Origin: a virus
DNA: 28,372 nt
Direction: 5' to 3' (one strand)
IMG/VR virus record: IMGVR_UViG_3300042478_002398
Coordinates: 1 to 28,372 of that record
Within the stretch, counting starts at the first letter, position 1; the number at the start of each line of letters is the position of its first letter. The notes beneath the pieces were generated by a model. The model had not been told where the DNA came from. It was given only the letters and a program-made list of their open reading frames with translations, and made no database searches. Below, one piece after another: positions 6,916 through 14,174 of this stretch. Position numbers and translations under genes: made by a program.

Positions 6916-7766
6916 CATTTGAAATTAAAGTACCTATTGAAGTTCTACGGAGACGTAAACTATTTGTGGCAACACCGATGTATGGTGGAGCTTGTGCAGG
7001 CATGTATGCACGCTCTATTGCTGACCTGTCTGCTATTTGTACACGTTATGGGATCACGCTTCAGCTCTACTACCTCTTTAACGAGTCACTAATCACACGT
7101 GCTCGTAACTACTGTGTGGATGAGTTTATGCGCAGCGATGCAACACACCTCATGTTTATTGATAGTGATATTGGGTTTAATCCAAACGATGTTATTGCTT
7201 TGCTTGCGTTGCAAGACGAAGAAAGTCCGTACGATGTGATTGGTGGTCCCTATCCTAAGAAATGTATCTCGTGGGAAAAGATCAAACTAGCTGTCGATAA
7301 GGGGTTTGCTGATGAAGACCCAAACAGACTAGAGAAGTTTGTTGGTGACTATGTTTTCAATCCTAAAGGTGGACAACGTGAGATTCCTATTGGTCAGCCT
7401 GTTGAGGTGATGGAACTTGGTACAGGGTTCATGATGATTCGTCGCAAGACGTTTGAAGTTTATCGCGATACGTATCCTGAGCTGTCGTACAAGCCCGATC
7501 ATGTTCGTACTGAAGCCTTTGATGGCTCACGCGAGATCCATGCATACTTTGATTGTATCATTGATCCACAGAGCAAACGGTATCTTTCAGAGGATTATAA
7601 CTTTTGTTATCATGTTGCCAAGGCAGGTATGAAGACATGGTTATGTCCATGGATGAGCATGAACCACGTTGGTAGCTATATCTTTGGTGGTAGCTTGGCT
7701 GACCTTGCTGCAATCGGTGCTCCGGCTACTGCAGATACTGGAATGTTGAAGAAAGGTAAAAAATGA
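6912..7766 (+). CDS. GT-A fold glycosyltransferase
   Basis: The 284-residue protein starts with KLFVATPMYGG at 16-26 and carries HLMFIDSDIGF near 79-89, whose DSD is the metal- and nucleotide-sugar-binding motif of GT-A glycosyltransferases. ELGTGFMMIRR near 170 and a later SEDYNFCYHV, an acidic segment where the catalytic base usually sits, complete the pattern. No membrane segment is seen. It overlaps the dUTPase-like stop and the gp45 start by ATGA junctions, so it is part of the replication transcription unit, which makes modification of phage DNA a reasonable idea. Virion or host glycans are the alternative acceptors. Confidence 0.75.
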   Translation: MTFEIKVPIEVLRRRKLFVATPMYGGACAGMYARSIADLSAICTRYGITLQLYYLFNESLITRARNYCVDEFMRSDATHLMFIDSDIGFNPNDVIALLALQDEESPYDVIGGPYPKKCISWEKIKLAVDKGFADEDPNRLEKFVGDYVFNPKGGQREIPIGQPVEVMELGTGFMMIRRKTFEVYRDTYPELSYKPDHVRTEAFDGSREIHAYFDCIIDPQSKRYLSEDYNFCYHVAKAGMKTWLCPWMSMNHVGSYIFGGSLADLAAIGAPATADTGMLKKGKK

Positions 7767-8428
7767 AACTTGAAAATCGTACAGTACAGATTCTAAAGAA
7801 CTTTGCTACGATTAATCCTTCAATGTTGTTTCGTGAGGGCAATACGCAGGTAACTATTGCTCCTCAACGGAACATTCTTGCTCGAACGACGGTCGCAGAG
7901 AACTTTCCTAAAGAGTTTGCTATCTTTGATCTATCACGGTTTATTGGAGTGCTATCATTATTTAATGAACCTGAGATTGAATATGATGATTCGCGCCTAC
8001 TGATTAGTCAAGGCCAGCAAAAGGTTGCATATACATTTGCTGACCCATCGTTCATTGTGGCACCCCCATCAAAGACGCCTAATGTTCAAGATCCTGAGAT
8101 CCTGTTTCGCCTGACATCCGAGCACTTGCAATCTACTATGCGTGCTCTTGGTGCTCTTCAAGCAACGCATATTATTGTAGAAGGGGATGGCGAAAACATT
8201 AGTATTGGTGTTGGTAAGCCGAGTGATCCGACAGGAGATACATTTAAGATTGAAGTAGGTCTTAGCAACCATTCATTTAAGTTTGCTTTCAAAGCAGAGA
8301 ACATTAAAATCCTGACAGGTGATTATGACGTACAAATTTCCTCTCGCAACATTTCTCATTTCAAAGGTAGTGATGTAGAATATTGGATTATGGCAGATGC
8401 TAATCATTCCAACTTTGATACGAAATAA
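7763..8428 (+). CDS. 45: Sliding clamp (DNA polymerase processivity factor, gp45)
   Basis: This 221-residue protein matches T4 gp45 in length (about 228) and along its sequence: KNFATINPSMLF near residues 12-23, FAIFDLSRFIGVLSLF near 52-67, and ADPSFIVAPPSK near 94-105. The gp45 homotrimer encircles DNA, tethers gp43 polymerase and, in T4, also activates late transcription through the sigma-like gp55/gp33 system. The late-type promoter elements elsewhere in this window fit that role. The start overlaps the glycosyltransferase stop (ATGA). gp44 follows 5 bases after its stop. Confidence 0.93.
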   Translation: MKLENRTVQILKNFATINPSMLFREGNTQVTIAPQRNILARTTVAENFPKEFAIFDLSRFIGVLSLFNEPEIEYDDSRLLISQGQQKVAYTFADPSFIVAPPSKTPNVQDPEILFRLTSEHLQSTMRALGALQATHIIVEGDGENISIGVGKPSDPTGDTFKIEVGLSNHSFKFAFKAENIKILTGDYDVQISSRNISHFKGSDVEYWIMADANHSNFDTK

Positions 8429-8433
8429 AAAAC

Positions 8434-9372
8434 ATGCGAGAAGATTTTCTTTGGGTCGAGCGCTATCGACCCCGTACTATTCGTGATACGATTCTACCAG
8501 AGGAGCTGAAGGTAACCTTTCAGAAGTTTGTTGATGAAGGTAATATTCCTAATATGCTTTTTACTGGTCGTGCTGGTATTGGTAAGACCACTGTTGCGCG
8601 AGCTCTCTTGGAGCAAATTGGTGCAGATTATATTGTTATTAATAGCAGTATGCATGGTAATATTGATACTCTTCGCACTGATATACTTAATTTTGCATCA
8701 ACCGTTAGCTTTAGTGGGGGTCGTAAATATGTTATTCTAGACGAGGCCGACTATCTCAATCCTAATAGTACACAACCTGCTCTTCGTAATTTTATAGAGC
8801 AGTATAGTAAGAACTGCGGCTTCATCCTCACATGCAACTTTAAAAATAAGTTGATTGAGCCTTTGTGGTCAAGGTGTAGCGTTGTTGATTTTGTTATCCC
8901 TAAAGAACAACGCTCAAAGATGGCTGCCGCATTCTTCAAACGTGTAAAAGATATCCTCACAACAGAAGGTGTAGAGTACGATAGTAAAGCAGTTGTGTCA
9001 GTGATTGAGAAACACTTCCCCGACTGGCGTCGAGTGTTGAACGAACTCCAACGATACTCGGCGACAGGTAGAATCGATACAGGTATTCTATCCAACTTGC
9101 AAGAGGAAACATTCAAAACACTCGTTGGGTACCTTAAAAATAAGGAATTCACGAACGTTCGTAAATGGGTGGCTGAGAACGCTGATATCGATCAGCATGT
9201 ATTCTTCCGTAAATTTTATGACTCGTCGTATGAGTTTATGAACTCATCTTCAGTAGCACAACTGGTACTACTTCTCTCAAAATACCAATATCAAGCAGCT
9301 TTTGTTGCTGATCAGGAGATTAATATGGCAGCATGCTTGACCGAAGTTATGGTCGAATGTGAGTTCAAATGA
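8434..9372 (+). CDS. 44: Clamp loader ATPase large subunit (gp44)
   Basis: This 312-residue AAA+ ATPase is close to T4 gp44 (319). VERYRPRTI at 8-16 is the family N-terminal signature. Walker A is GRAGIGKT at 45-52, Walker B ends in DEAD at 103-106, and the SRC arginine-finger motif is at 146-148. Four gp44 subunits with one gp62 load the gp45 clamp on primer-template junctions. No good Shine-Dalgarno sequence precedes the ATG; the leader is mostly A, so translation may depend on coupling to gp45. The gene downstream is not gp62 but an inserted dehydrogenase-like gene, overlapping as ATGA. Confidence 0.95.
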   Translation: MREDFLWVERYRPRTIRDTILPEELKVTFQKFVDEGNIPNMLFTGRAGIGKTTVARALLEQIGADYIVINSSMHGNIDTLRTDILNFASTVSFSGGRKYVILDEADYLNPNSTQPALRNFIEQYSKNCGFILTCNFKNKLIEPLWSRCSVVDFVIPKEQRSKMAAAFFKRVKDILTTEGVEYDSKAVVSVIEKHFPDWRRVLNELQRYSATGRIDTGILSNLQEETFKTLVGYLKNKEFTNVRKWVAENADIDQHVFFRKFYDSSYEFMNSSSVAQLVLLLSKYQYQAAFVADQEINMAACLTEVMVECEFK

Positions 9373-9899
9373 ACTCTGTTGTGATAACAGGTCATACCGG
9401 TGGTCTTGGATCAGTTCTTATGTCCAAATATCAAGAAAAAGGATGGACCGTATTTGGTGCTTCACGAAGAACAGGGTATGACTTTTCACAGCCTCGCGTA
9501 GCTCGTAACTTTTGTGAACAGTTACGTGGTTATGATGTTCTGATAAACACAATTACCGGATCAGCTCAACGTAACGTTTTAGAACACATGCACACTCAGT
9601 GGAGAGATCAGAAAAAAATAATCTTAAATGTTGGTAGTCGTGCAACACAGTATGGAGCTTCACCTTCTATTTCATATAGTGCAGACAAAGCTGCTTTAGA
9701 TTTTGTTGTATCATCACTACAAGCACATGGACCACGTTGGCCAGCTATACTACATATACGTCCGGGTTTTTTTGATTCGAAGCGTGTTGAGTTGAAAAAT
9801 GTTCCTAAGATGAAGACGGAGGATGTAGCTGATATGATTATGTTTATGATCGATAATGTTCATAAGTTTAGAATTCTTGATATGATCCTTGTAGTATGA
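9369..9899 (+). CDS. Short-chain dehydrogenase/reductase-like protein
   Basis: The 176-residue product has the Rossmann cofactor loop TGHTGGLG at residues 7-14 and ASRR near 31, which may favour NADPH. A catalytic Ser lies in LNVGSRA near 90, and YSADK (Tyr103, Lys107) provides the active-site pair. RPGFFDS near 130 matches the PG motif of the family. It is shorter than the usual 250 residues, with a reduced C-terminal substrate region. It is placed between gp44 and gp62 with ATGA overlaps on both sides, so it is cotranslated with the clamp loader. The substrate is unknown; a sugar or a deazapurine side chain are possibilities only. Confidence 0.78.
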   Translation: MNSVVITGHTGGLGSVLMSKYQEKGWTVFGASRRTGYDFSQPRVARNFCEQLRGYDVLINTITGSAQRNVLEHMHTQWRDQKKIILNVGSRATQYGASPSISYSADKAALDFVVSSLQAHGPRWPAILHIRPGFFDSKRVELKNVPKMKTEDVADMIMFMIDNVHKFRILDMILVV

Positions 9900-10321
9900 A
9901 TCCGTTTGATTTTGTTAACAGCATTAACTCAACAGATAAAAAAGATCTTATTAACGCTGGACAAGCCTTAGAAGATGATTATGTTCCGTTTGTTGTTAAC
10001 AAGGCACTGTCCTACTTTCCTGAAACGATCCTTTATTCTAATCAGATAAACGCACTACCGCACGCAGGAAAAATACTCCAATATCACTATCTTCTAAATA
10101 CTGTTCGACCTGGAAAAAGGTTTGCTAAATGGGTGAAACGTGAGAACGTAGAAGATATTGAGGCTGTCAAAGAGTACTATAGTTATAGCATAGAAAAGGC
10201 ACACCAAGCGCTTGCAATTCTCACGGTTGATAATTTGAATTATATAAAACAAAAATTACAAAGTGGTAGGAATAATGATCAAATTGGAAACCTTAGTAGA
10301 AGTGACGCTAGCAAGCGATGA
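9896..10321 (+). CDS. 62: Clamp loader small subunit (gp62)
   Basis: This 141-residue protein aligns with the core of T4 gp62: VNKALSYFPE near 34-43, then HYLLNTVRPGKRFAKWVKR near 63-81, where the T4 protein has a closely similar GKRYGKWAK segment. It is shorter than T4 gp62 (187), lacking most of the N-terminal extension. One gp62 joins four gp44 subunits to form the clamp loader. Its 3' end overlaps the regA start by 47 bases in another frame, tighter packing than in the rest of the operon. Confidence 0.85.
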   Translation: MNPFDFVNSINSTDKKDLINAGQALEDDYVPFVVNKALSYFPETILYSNQINALPHAGKILQYHYLLNTVRPGKRFAKWVKRENVEDIEAVKEYYSYSIEKAHQALAILTVDNLNYIKQKLQSGRNNDQIGNLSRSDASKR

Positions 10322-10670
10322 AGACTTCTTAAAAGTACGCGAGACACTGACACGTATTGGTGTGGCATCCAAAAAAGAAAAGAAGCTATATCAGTCGTGT
10401 CATATTCTTCATAAACAAGGCCTGTACTACATCGTACACTTCAAAGAGTTGTTTGGCTTAGATAATAAGCCTTCAAACTTTTCTGAAGAAGATATTGCAC
10501 GGCGTAATACTATAGCCAACTTGATAGCAGAGTGGGGCTTAGTCAAGCTAGTTGACCCGATCAAAACAAAAGAACCTGTTTCAGCTATGTCACAAATAAA
10601 AATACTTCCCTACAAAGAAAAGGATGATTGGGAGCTGGTTGCCAAATACAATATTGGACGCAAACTCTAA
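10275..10670 (+). CDS. regA: RegA translational repressor
   Basis: The 131-residue protein closely matches T4 RegA (122): DFLKVRETLTRIGVA near 16-30, LYQSCHILHKQGLYYIVHFK near 38-57, and an ELVAKYNIGR end. RegA binds initiation regions of early phage mRNAs and blocks ribosome loading; in T4 its targets include clamp and clamp-loader genes. AGGAA at 10268-10272 before the ATG at 10275 supports that start; the GTG at 10263 is less likely. Its stop meets the 3' end of a minus-strand gene in a tail-to-tail overlap of 4 bases, with no clear terminator between them. Confidence 0.95.
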   Translation: MIKLETLVEVTLASDEDFLKVRETLTRIGVASKKEKKLYQSCHILHKQGLYYIVHFKELFGLDNKPSNFSEEDIARRNTIANLIAEWGLVKLVDPIKTKEPVSAMSQIKILPYKEKDDWELVAKYNIGRKL

Positions 10671-10981
10671 ATAGGATTGCCTTTATCAACAAGGCTAAAT
10701 TTACTGCCACCTGTAAGTATGCAATAAAGACCTGATTTGTGTTTTTCAGCTACTGTCCAGGTCTTTGTTTCACGGTTGACAAATAATATCATTGTTCCAG
10801 CATCGCTACCATTTTTGTCCGCTCGCTCAACCTCACCAATGATGAAAGGTTCCTCTTTGAATTCAGCTAACACTTCGGCCAAGGCTTTAAGTGGGAAACA
10901 CATCACTTGAAGCATCGATTGTGCTTGTGAGTAAGCTAAAGAGGAATAGAGAAGCAGGCCACCTAATAATATTTTTTTCAT
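10667..10981 (-). CDS. Small exported protein, minus-strand module
   Basis: The 104-residue product has a typical Sec signal peptide: two Lys, a hydrophobic run, then a SLAYSQAQ cleavage region near residues 13-21. The mature part of about 83 residues has two Cys, in MCFPL and GLYCILTGG, that could form a disulfide in the periplasm. TKTWTVAEKHKSGLYC resembles small periplasmic proteins seen in phages, but I know no function. I chose the ATG at 10981 because it starts the signal peptide and has AAGGAA upstream. A GATAAATAC element lies 22 bases before it, so it may have its own late transcript. It is the last gene of the minus-strand block and overlaps the regA end. Confidence 0.72.
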   Translation of the reverse strand: MKKILLGGLLLYSSLAYSQAQSMLQVMCFPLKALAEVLAEFKEEPFIIGEVERADKNGSDAGTMILFVNRETKTWTVAEKHKSGLYCILTGGSKFSLVDKGNPI

Positions 10982-11002
10982 AGTATTTTCCTTGAAGGTT
11001 TG

Positions 11003-11011
11003 GTATTTATC
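11003..11011 (-). promoter_or_regulatory. Late-type promoter element GATAAATAC
   Basis: On the minus strand this reads GATAAATAC, which fits the T4-family late consensus NATAAATA. It begins at the stop codon of the upstream gene and lies 22 bases before the start of the small exported protein, leaving room for a short leader with AAGGAA. The same nine bases precede the first gene of the block at 14144-14152. There is no -35 element, as expected for T4 late promoters. Confidence 0.5.
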
Positions 11012-11529
11012 TACCACTTCCCTGCTTCTTGTCCAAAGCCGTAAAACCAAACAAAGAATCGGATTGCGGCTGAAAGTGTTATAATTAATATTATGCCCCA
11101 AAAAACATTCTCAACGAACTTCTTACGACGCATAGCCTGATCGCGTATCATTTTTTCGCGACGCTCACGTATCTCACGTCGGAGTTGATTGAACTGGCTG
11201 TACCCTTCCGCGCCGAGGTGTTGAAGTTCTCCATAGTAAAACATATTGTAAATGTCCGTCTCCATTTCACGTAGTCTTTGCTGAGCTATAATAATATCAA
11301 ATGCTTCAGCGGTTTCACTCTTACCAAAACCAATCTTTTCGAATAATCCAACCTTCTGTTCACCCGTATCGGTTTTGTGATTGTTTATTAACTGTTGAAG
11401 TTGACCGGCTGCATCGGCCCATTTAGAGAGTTGTCTGTAAACACCTTCTATTTCTTGACCAACAGCAACAGCAGCTTTTAGTCCATTGAAGGCCGCTGTG
11501 ACCGTTGCCATTAGAGAGATTGGATCCAT
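11011..11529 (-). CDS. Membrane-anchored coiled-coil protein, minus-strand module
   Basis: The 172-residue protein starts with MDPISLMATVTAAFNGLKAA and has a long charged helical region (roughly residues 75-138, rich in Arg, Glu and Gln). It ends with one membrane segment near 141-163 and a short tail. I recall similar proteins annotated as hypothetical in marine T4-like phages. The C-terminal anchor suggests an inner-membrane protein with its bulk in the cytoplasm. Its start overlaps the stop of the preceding gene by one base (TAATG), implying coupled translation. It could be a scaffold or adaptor for the exported partners; lysis or holin function is not supported by its single, late membrane segment. 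Confidence 0.7.
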   Translation of the reverse strand: MDPISLMATVTAAFNGLKAAVAVGQEIEGVYRQLSKWADAAGQLQQLINNHKTDTGEQKVGLFEKIGFGKSETAEAFDIIIAQQRLREMETDIYNMFYYGELQHLGAEGYSQFNQLRREIRERREKMIRDQAMRRKKFVENVFWGIILIITLSAAIRFFVWFYGFGQEAGKW

Positions 11530-12194
11530 TAATTAGCCAGAGGATTGTCTAACGCTTTTTTAATCTTATCATCTACTTCACGGCGTATCGTTCTTAATTC
11601 CGCATTTGTTTCACGCTCAATACGATTGACACGCTCATTAACATTTTGTACCGTAGAGTCAACTTGCTTTTGCATTTCTCTTACTTGTGAATCAGCACTG
11701 CGGCGAATCTCTTTTATTTCTGCTTCAGTACCAAGTCTAATTTCTTTTATTTCACTGTCAATCTGTCTTCTAATTTGGTTTATATCTTTTTCAACTTCAC
11801 GTTGAGCAACTTTCGATCCGCGTTCAACGCCTTCTAAAACTTGTTCGGTTCGACGAATATCGCCTTTGAGATTCGTGTTCACATCACGGGTGTATCCCAA
11901 CATCTTTTCGTTATCTGCTTCTAATTTTATAATTCTTGCTTCATACTCACTGAAATCTGGTGCAACATAATTTGCAATTTTCTTCTTCATGCCCTCATAA
12001 TCTTTATACGCTTCGAATACACCATACATACCACCAATCACAGAAGAAACAATACCAAATGCAATCATTAACTTCGCTGGTGTGAAGCTATAACCACCAA
12101 TGCTAATAACAGTATCTTTACTAGCATATTGCTTCATTGCATCCTGAAGTTGATCGACTTTTTTATCGACGTTCTTATCTTCTGTACTGCTCAT
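11529..12194 (-). CDS. Membrane protein with long coiled coil, minus-strand module
   Basis: The 221-residue protein has a charged N-terminus, one membrane segment near residues 42-60, then a long coiled coil from about 80 to 215. The coiled coil is full of Glu, Arg, Lys and Ile heptads, with repeated units of the type EIKEIRR and REVDDKIKK. There is no signal peptide, so the topology is probably N-in with the coiled coil in the periplasm, or the reverse. It overlaps the 486-residue gene upstream by 20 bases and the next gene by one. It probably forms an oligomeric rod, but its partner is unknown. Coiled-coil regions align with many unrelated proteins, so homology calls need care. Confidence 0.7.
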   Translation of the reverse strand: MSSTEDKNVDKKVDQLQDAMKQYASKDTVISIGGYSFTPAKLMIAFGIVSSVIGGMYGVFEAYKDYEGMKKKIANYVAPDFSEYEARIIKLEADNEKMLGYTRDVNTNLKGDIRRTEQVLEGVERGSKVAQREVEKDINQIRRQIDSEIKEIRLGTEAEIKEIRRSADSQVREMQKQVDSTVQNVNERVNRIERETNAELRTIRREVDDKIKKALDNPLAN

Positions 12195-13635
12195 CTACCA
12201 TCTCCTTATGGATTCTATCCGACCTTTGATTGAGTTGTCGTAATGCTCTTGCGTTATCTGCAATTGTTGCACGTTTATAAATATCTTCTGCTTTGTAGAA
12301 AGGCATATCAGGTAATTTAGCCTGCTCGTACGCACTAAAACCAGGAACGGTAGACAATGAAGCCATTACAGCATCTTGCGGATCTTGTTGAGCGTTTCTT
12401 TGGGAAGATTGTTGACTTCTCTGTTGATCACCCGCGCGTCGTTGTTGTTCTCTTATTTGTTGCCTTTGTTGTTGGGGTGACTGTGGCGAAACATTACGAC
12501 TTGTTATATCAGTTCCTAGTTGCTGAGATTGTTGGTTAGAACTAAGAGCTTGATTAACAATTGGATCACTTGTTACTTGTGGTGTAGTTAATAACTTTGC
12601 AACATCTTCATTACCTACTGAAGGCACAGGAAGTGATGTTGTTGTAGATACCGCGGTAATCTGTTGTGTAACCGTATAACCTGGGCACTGTGGGTTGCTT
12701 TGTGGGTTTGCAGAACATGCATCAGCAATTTGTTTCTTTCTAAAAGCGTCGGCATATCCTGGGCAACCAGAATTGTAGAGCGGATTTAACGAACACTGTT
12801 GGTTGAAAAATGCTTGTTGATAAAGAGTGCATGCCTGAGAAAAAAGGGGATTGCGCGCGCACTGTTGGTTTAAATAAGCTGATTGATACCCAGGGCACTC
12901 AGGTGAATACAAAGGGTTCATCGAGCATTGTTGATTTCTATATGCCTGGGCATAACCTTGACAGTTAGGGCTGTATAAAGAATTGATACTACACTGTGAT
13001 TGAAAAAATGCTTGTTGATAATTAGGGCAAGTTGTTGCATAAAGAGGATTCACTGCACACTCATCAACAACATACATTGCATTCAATGAAATATTTCTAA
13101 CTTGTGGTCCATAATAACCAGCCCAATACCTATCATCCTTTCCGCTAAAACTAACTTCAAATCTATCAACAGATTGAAGATTGAAGGGGCTCCCGTAACT
13201 TCTTTTACTACTTACAGTTTCCCATCCATTAGTCTGATTAAGAAGATAGTTGTCTCTTTGTTTACTAAACCCAAATTCATCTTTCAGATCAACAGCGAAA
13301 GAAACGAAGCCTCTATTGAAGTCACTATTCATATACTGAAATGAATAATTGTATCCATGAAGTCTGAGATGGGTGCCTTGCAAAGCATCTCTCAACTTAA
13401 TTTCTTGACTTACTATTTGTTGAGTGTAACCAAACAAAATAGTTTGGGTTGCAGGATTATAAGCTGCGCGATTTCCCCCTGTTGTTCCTCCAGGATTATA
13501 ATTACCTGTAACAGTATTCGCCCAATTGTTTTGTATTAAATTGGGTGTTGTCTGTATATTCTGAGCGTTACAGAAGAATGAGAAGAATAGCCAAGACGCC
13601 AAGCCCAGCAGAAACTTTTTGCCAGAAACTTGCAT
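12175..13635 (-). CDS. Exported Cys-repeat protein, minus-strand module
   Basis: This is the largest gene of the block, 486 residues. A signal peptide spans about 1-24 (two Lys, then FLLGLASWLFFSFFCNA). Residues 26-190 look like a beta-sandwich, ending in a WAGYYGP segment near 171-177 that recalls lectin-like domains. Six two-Cys repeats follow at 193-326, then a Gln/Arg-rich linker (about 365-420) and a charged helical tail. Twelve Cys in regular spacing suggest disulfides in the periplasm or outside the cell. Its first 68 bases overlap the previous gene in another frame. Similar repeat proteins exist, I believe, in other marine phages as hypotheticals. The function is unknown; adhesion or envelope scaffolding is inference. 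Confidence 0.75.
   Translation of the reverse strand: MQVSGKKFLLGLASWLFFSFFCNAQNIQTTPNLIQNNWANTVTGNYNPGGTTGGNRAAYNPATQTILFGYTQQIVSQEIKLRDALQGTHLRLHGYNYSFQYMNSDFNRGFVSFAVDLKDEFGFSKQRDNYLLNQTNGWETVSSKRSYGSPFNLQSVDRFEVSFSGKDDRYWAGYYGPQVRNISLNAMYVVDECAVNPLYATTCPNYQQAFFQSQCSINSLYSPNCQGYAQAYRNQQCSMNPLYSPECPGYQSAYLNQQCARNPLFSQACTLYQQAFFNQQCSLNPLYNSGCPGYADAFRKKQIADACSANPQSNPQCPGYTVTQQITAVSTTTSLPVPSVGNEDVAKLLTTPQVTSDPIVNQALSSNQQSQQLGTDITSRNVSPQSPQQQRQQIREQQRRAGDQQRSQQSSQRNAQQDPQDAVMASLSTVPGFSAYEQAKLPDMPFYKAEDIYKRATIADNARALRQLNQRSDRIHKEMVDEQYRR
12658..13059 (-). repeat. Six in-frame 22-residue Cys repeats (66-base period)
   Basis: Within the 486-residue protein, units begin at Cys193, 215, 237, 259, 281 and 307. 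The first five are spaced exactly 22 residues, and a four-residue insertion precedes the sixth. The consensus is C-S-x-N-P-L-Y-S-x-x-C-P-G-Y-x-x-A-Y-x-N-Q-Q. Every unit keeps two Cys ten residues apart, and the last unit has lost the C-terminal QQ part. DNA identity between units is partial, so the array is old or under selection and not a recent slip. Confidence 0.9.
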
Positions 13636-14116
13636 TTGAATTCTCGCTTAAAGGTTTTGGTTTACGTTCAGGAGAAGTTTCCCAAACTCTTTTTGCATCT
13701 TCTCCAATCTTGCCGTCGACGGGACAGGGTGTTCCAGCATTCATCATAGCTTCGAACACTCGATCGTCTTGGCAGAGGGTAGCCACAGCAGCAACCTTCA
13801 TCCCCATGTCGTATAGATTTTTGGCAAGTTTTAAACGTTCGCAGTTTAAATCACGGACCATTGTTCCACCAGAGATACCTAATATTTGAGTTTGTACAGC
13901 TCCACCGACACCGACAGTACAAAGGTCGTTGTTCAATACATTGAATGAAGGTGATATTGCTGATGCTGGTGGCGATCGAACAGTGGTATCGTTGACACTA
14001 TTACTGTTTGTAGTTACAGTGCTTGTACTTTTTGAATCTGTAACAATCACATCACTTTGTGCAAACGCTAACGAAGACATAACAAAAAGCACCAAAAGTG
14101 ATAACTTTTTGAACAT
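13568..14116 (-). CDS. Exported protein with C-terminal membrane anchor, minus-strand module
   Basis: The 182-residue first gene of the block has a signal peptide (MFKKLSLLVLFVMSSLAFA) and a Ser/Thr-rich stretch at about 24-50. A Cys-containing domain at 64-145 includes CERLKLAKNLYDMGMKVAA and GTPCP, and a C-terminal hydrophobic segment covers the last 15 or so residues. This predicts a periplasmic domain anchored by its tail. I recall close relatives annotated as hypothetical in marine T4-like phages. AAGGA lies upstream of the ATG, and a GATAAATAC element lies 28 bases before it. Its final 68 bases are shared with the signal-peptide region of the next gene. Confidence 0.75.
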   Translation of the reverse strand: MFKKLSLLVLFVMSSLAFAQSDVIVTDSKSTSTVTTNSNSVNDTTVRSPPASAISPSFNVLNNDLCTVGVGGAVQTQILGISGGTMVRDLNCERLKLAKNLYDMGMKVAAVATLCQDDRVFEAMMNAGTPCPVDGKIGEDAKRVWETSPERKPKPLSENSNASFWQKVSAGLGVLAILLILL

Positions 14117-14143
14117 GTTATATCCTTTCTAACTCTACGGCCT

Positions 14144-14152
14144 GTATTTATC
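14144..14152 (-). promoter_or_regulatory. Late-type promoter element GATAAATAC driving the minus-strand block
   Basis: On the minus strand this reads GATAAATAC, fitting the T4-family late consensus NATAAATA. It lies 28 bases before the first minus-strand gene, in the short divergent gap (14117-14174) where there is little else. It is identical over nine bases to the element at 11003-11011. Late timing is inferred from the motif, not observed. Confidence 0.6.
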
Positions 14153-14174
14153 CAATCCATTCCTGGAGGCATGT

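Noticed and set aside
10665-10673. CTAAATAGG at the regA stop, matching CTAAATAGG at 16846
   Set aside because: No plus-strand gene follows it; two copies of a short AT-rich string overlapping stop codons are weak evidence.
10679-10695. GCCTT and AAGGC hairpin at the regA/minus-gene convergence
   Set aside because: Only five base pairs with no T-run on either strand, and it lies in coding sequence; not called as a terminator.
11545-11805. 86-codon plus-strand frame
   Set aside because: It is antisense to the coiled-coil gene; the Ser/Ile-rich product is the mirror of Glu/Arg heptads, not a real protein.
12276-12283. TATAAATA on the plus strand within the minus-strand block
   Set aside because: It would drive transcription against the 486-residue gene with no plus-strand gene downstream for nearly 2 kb; antisense use cannot be shown from sequence.
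12658-13059. 66-base periodic array as a CRISPR-like repeat
   Set aside because: The period is in frame, units differ in DNA sequence, and there are no constant repeats with unique spacers; it is a protein repeat.
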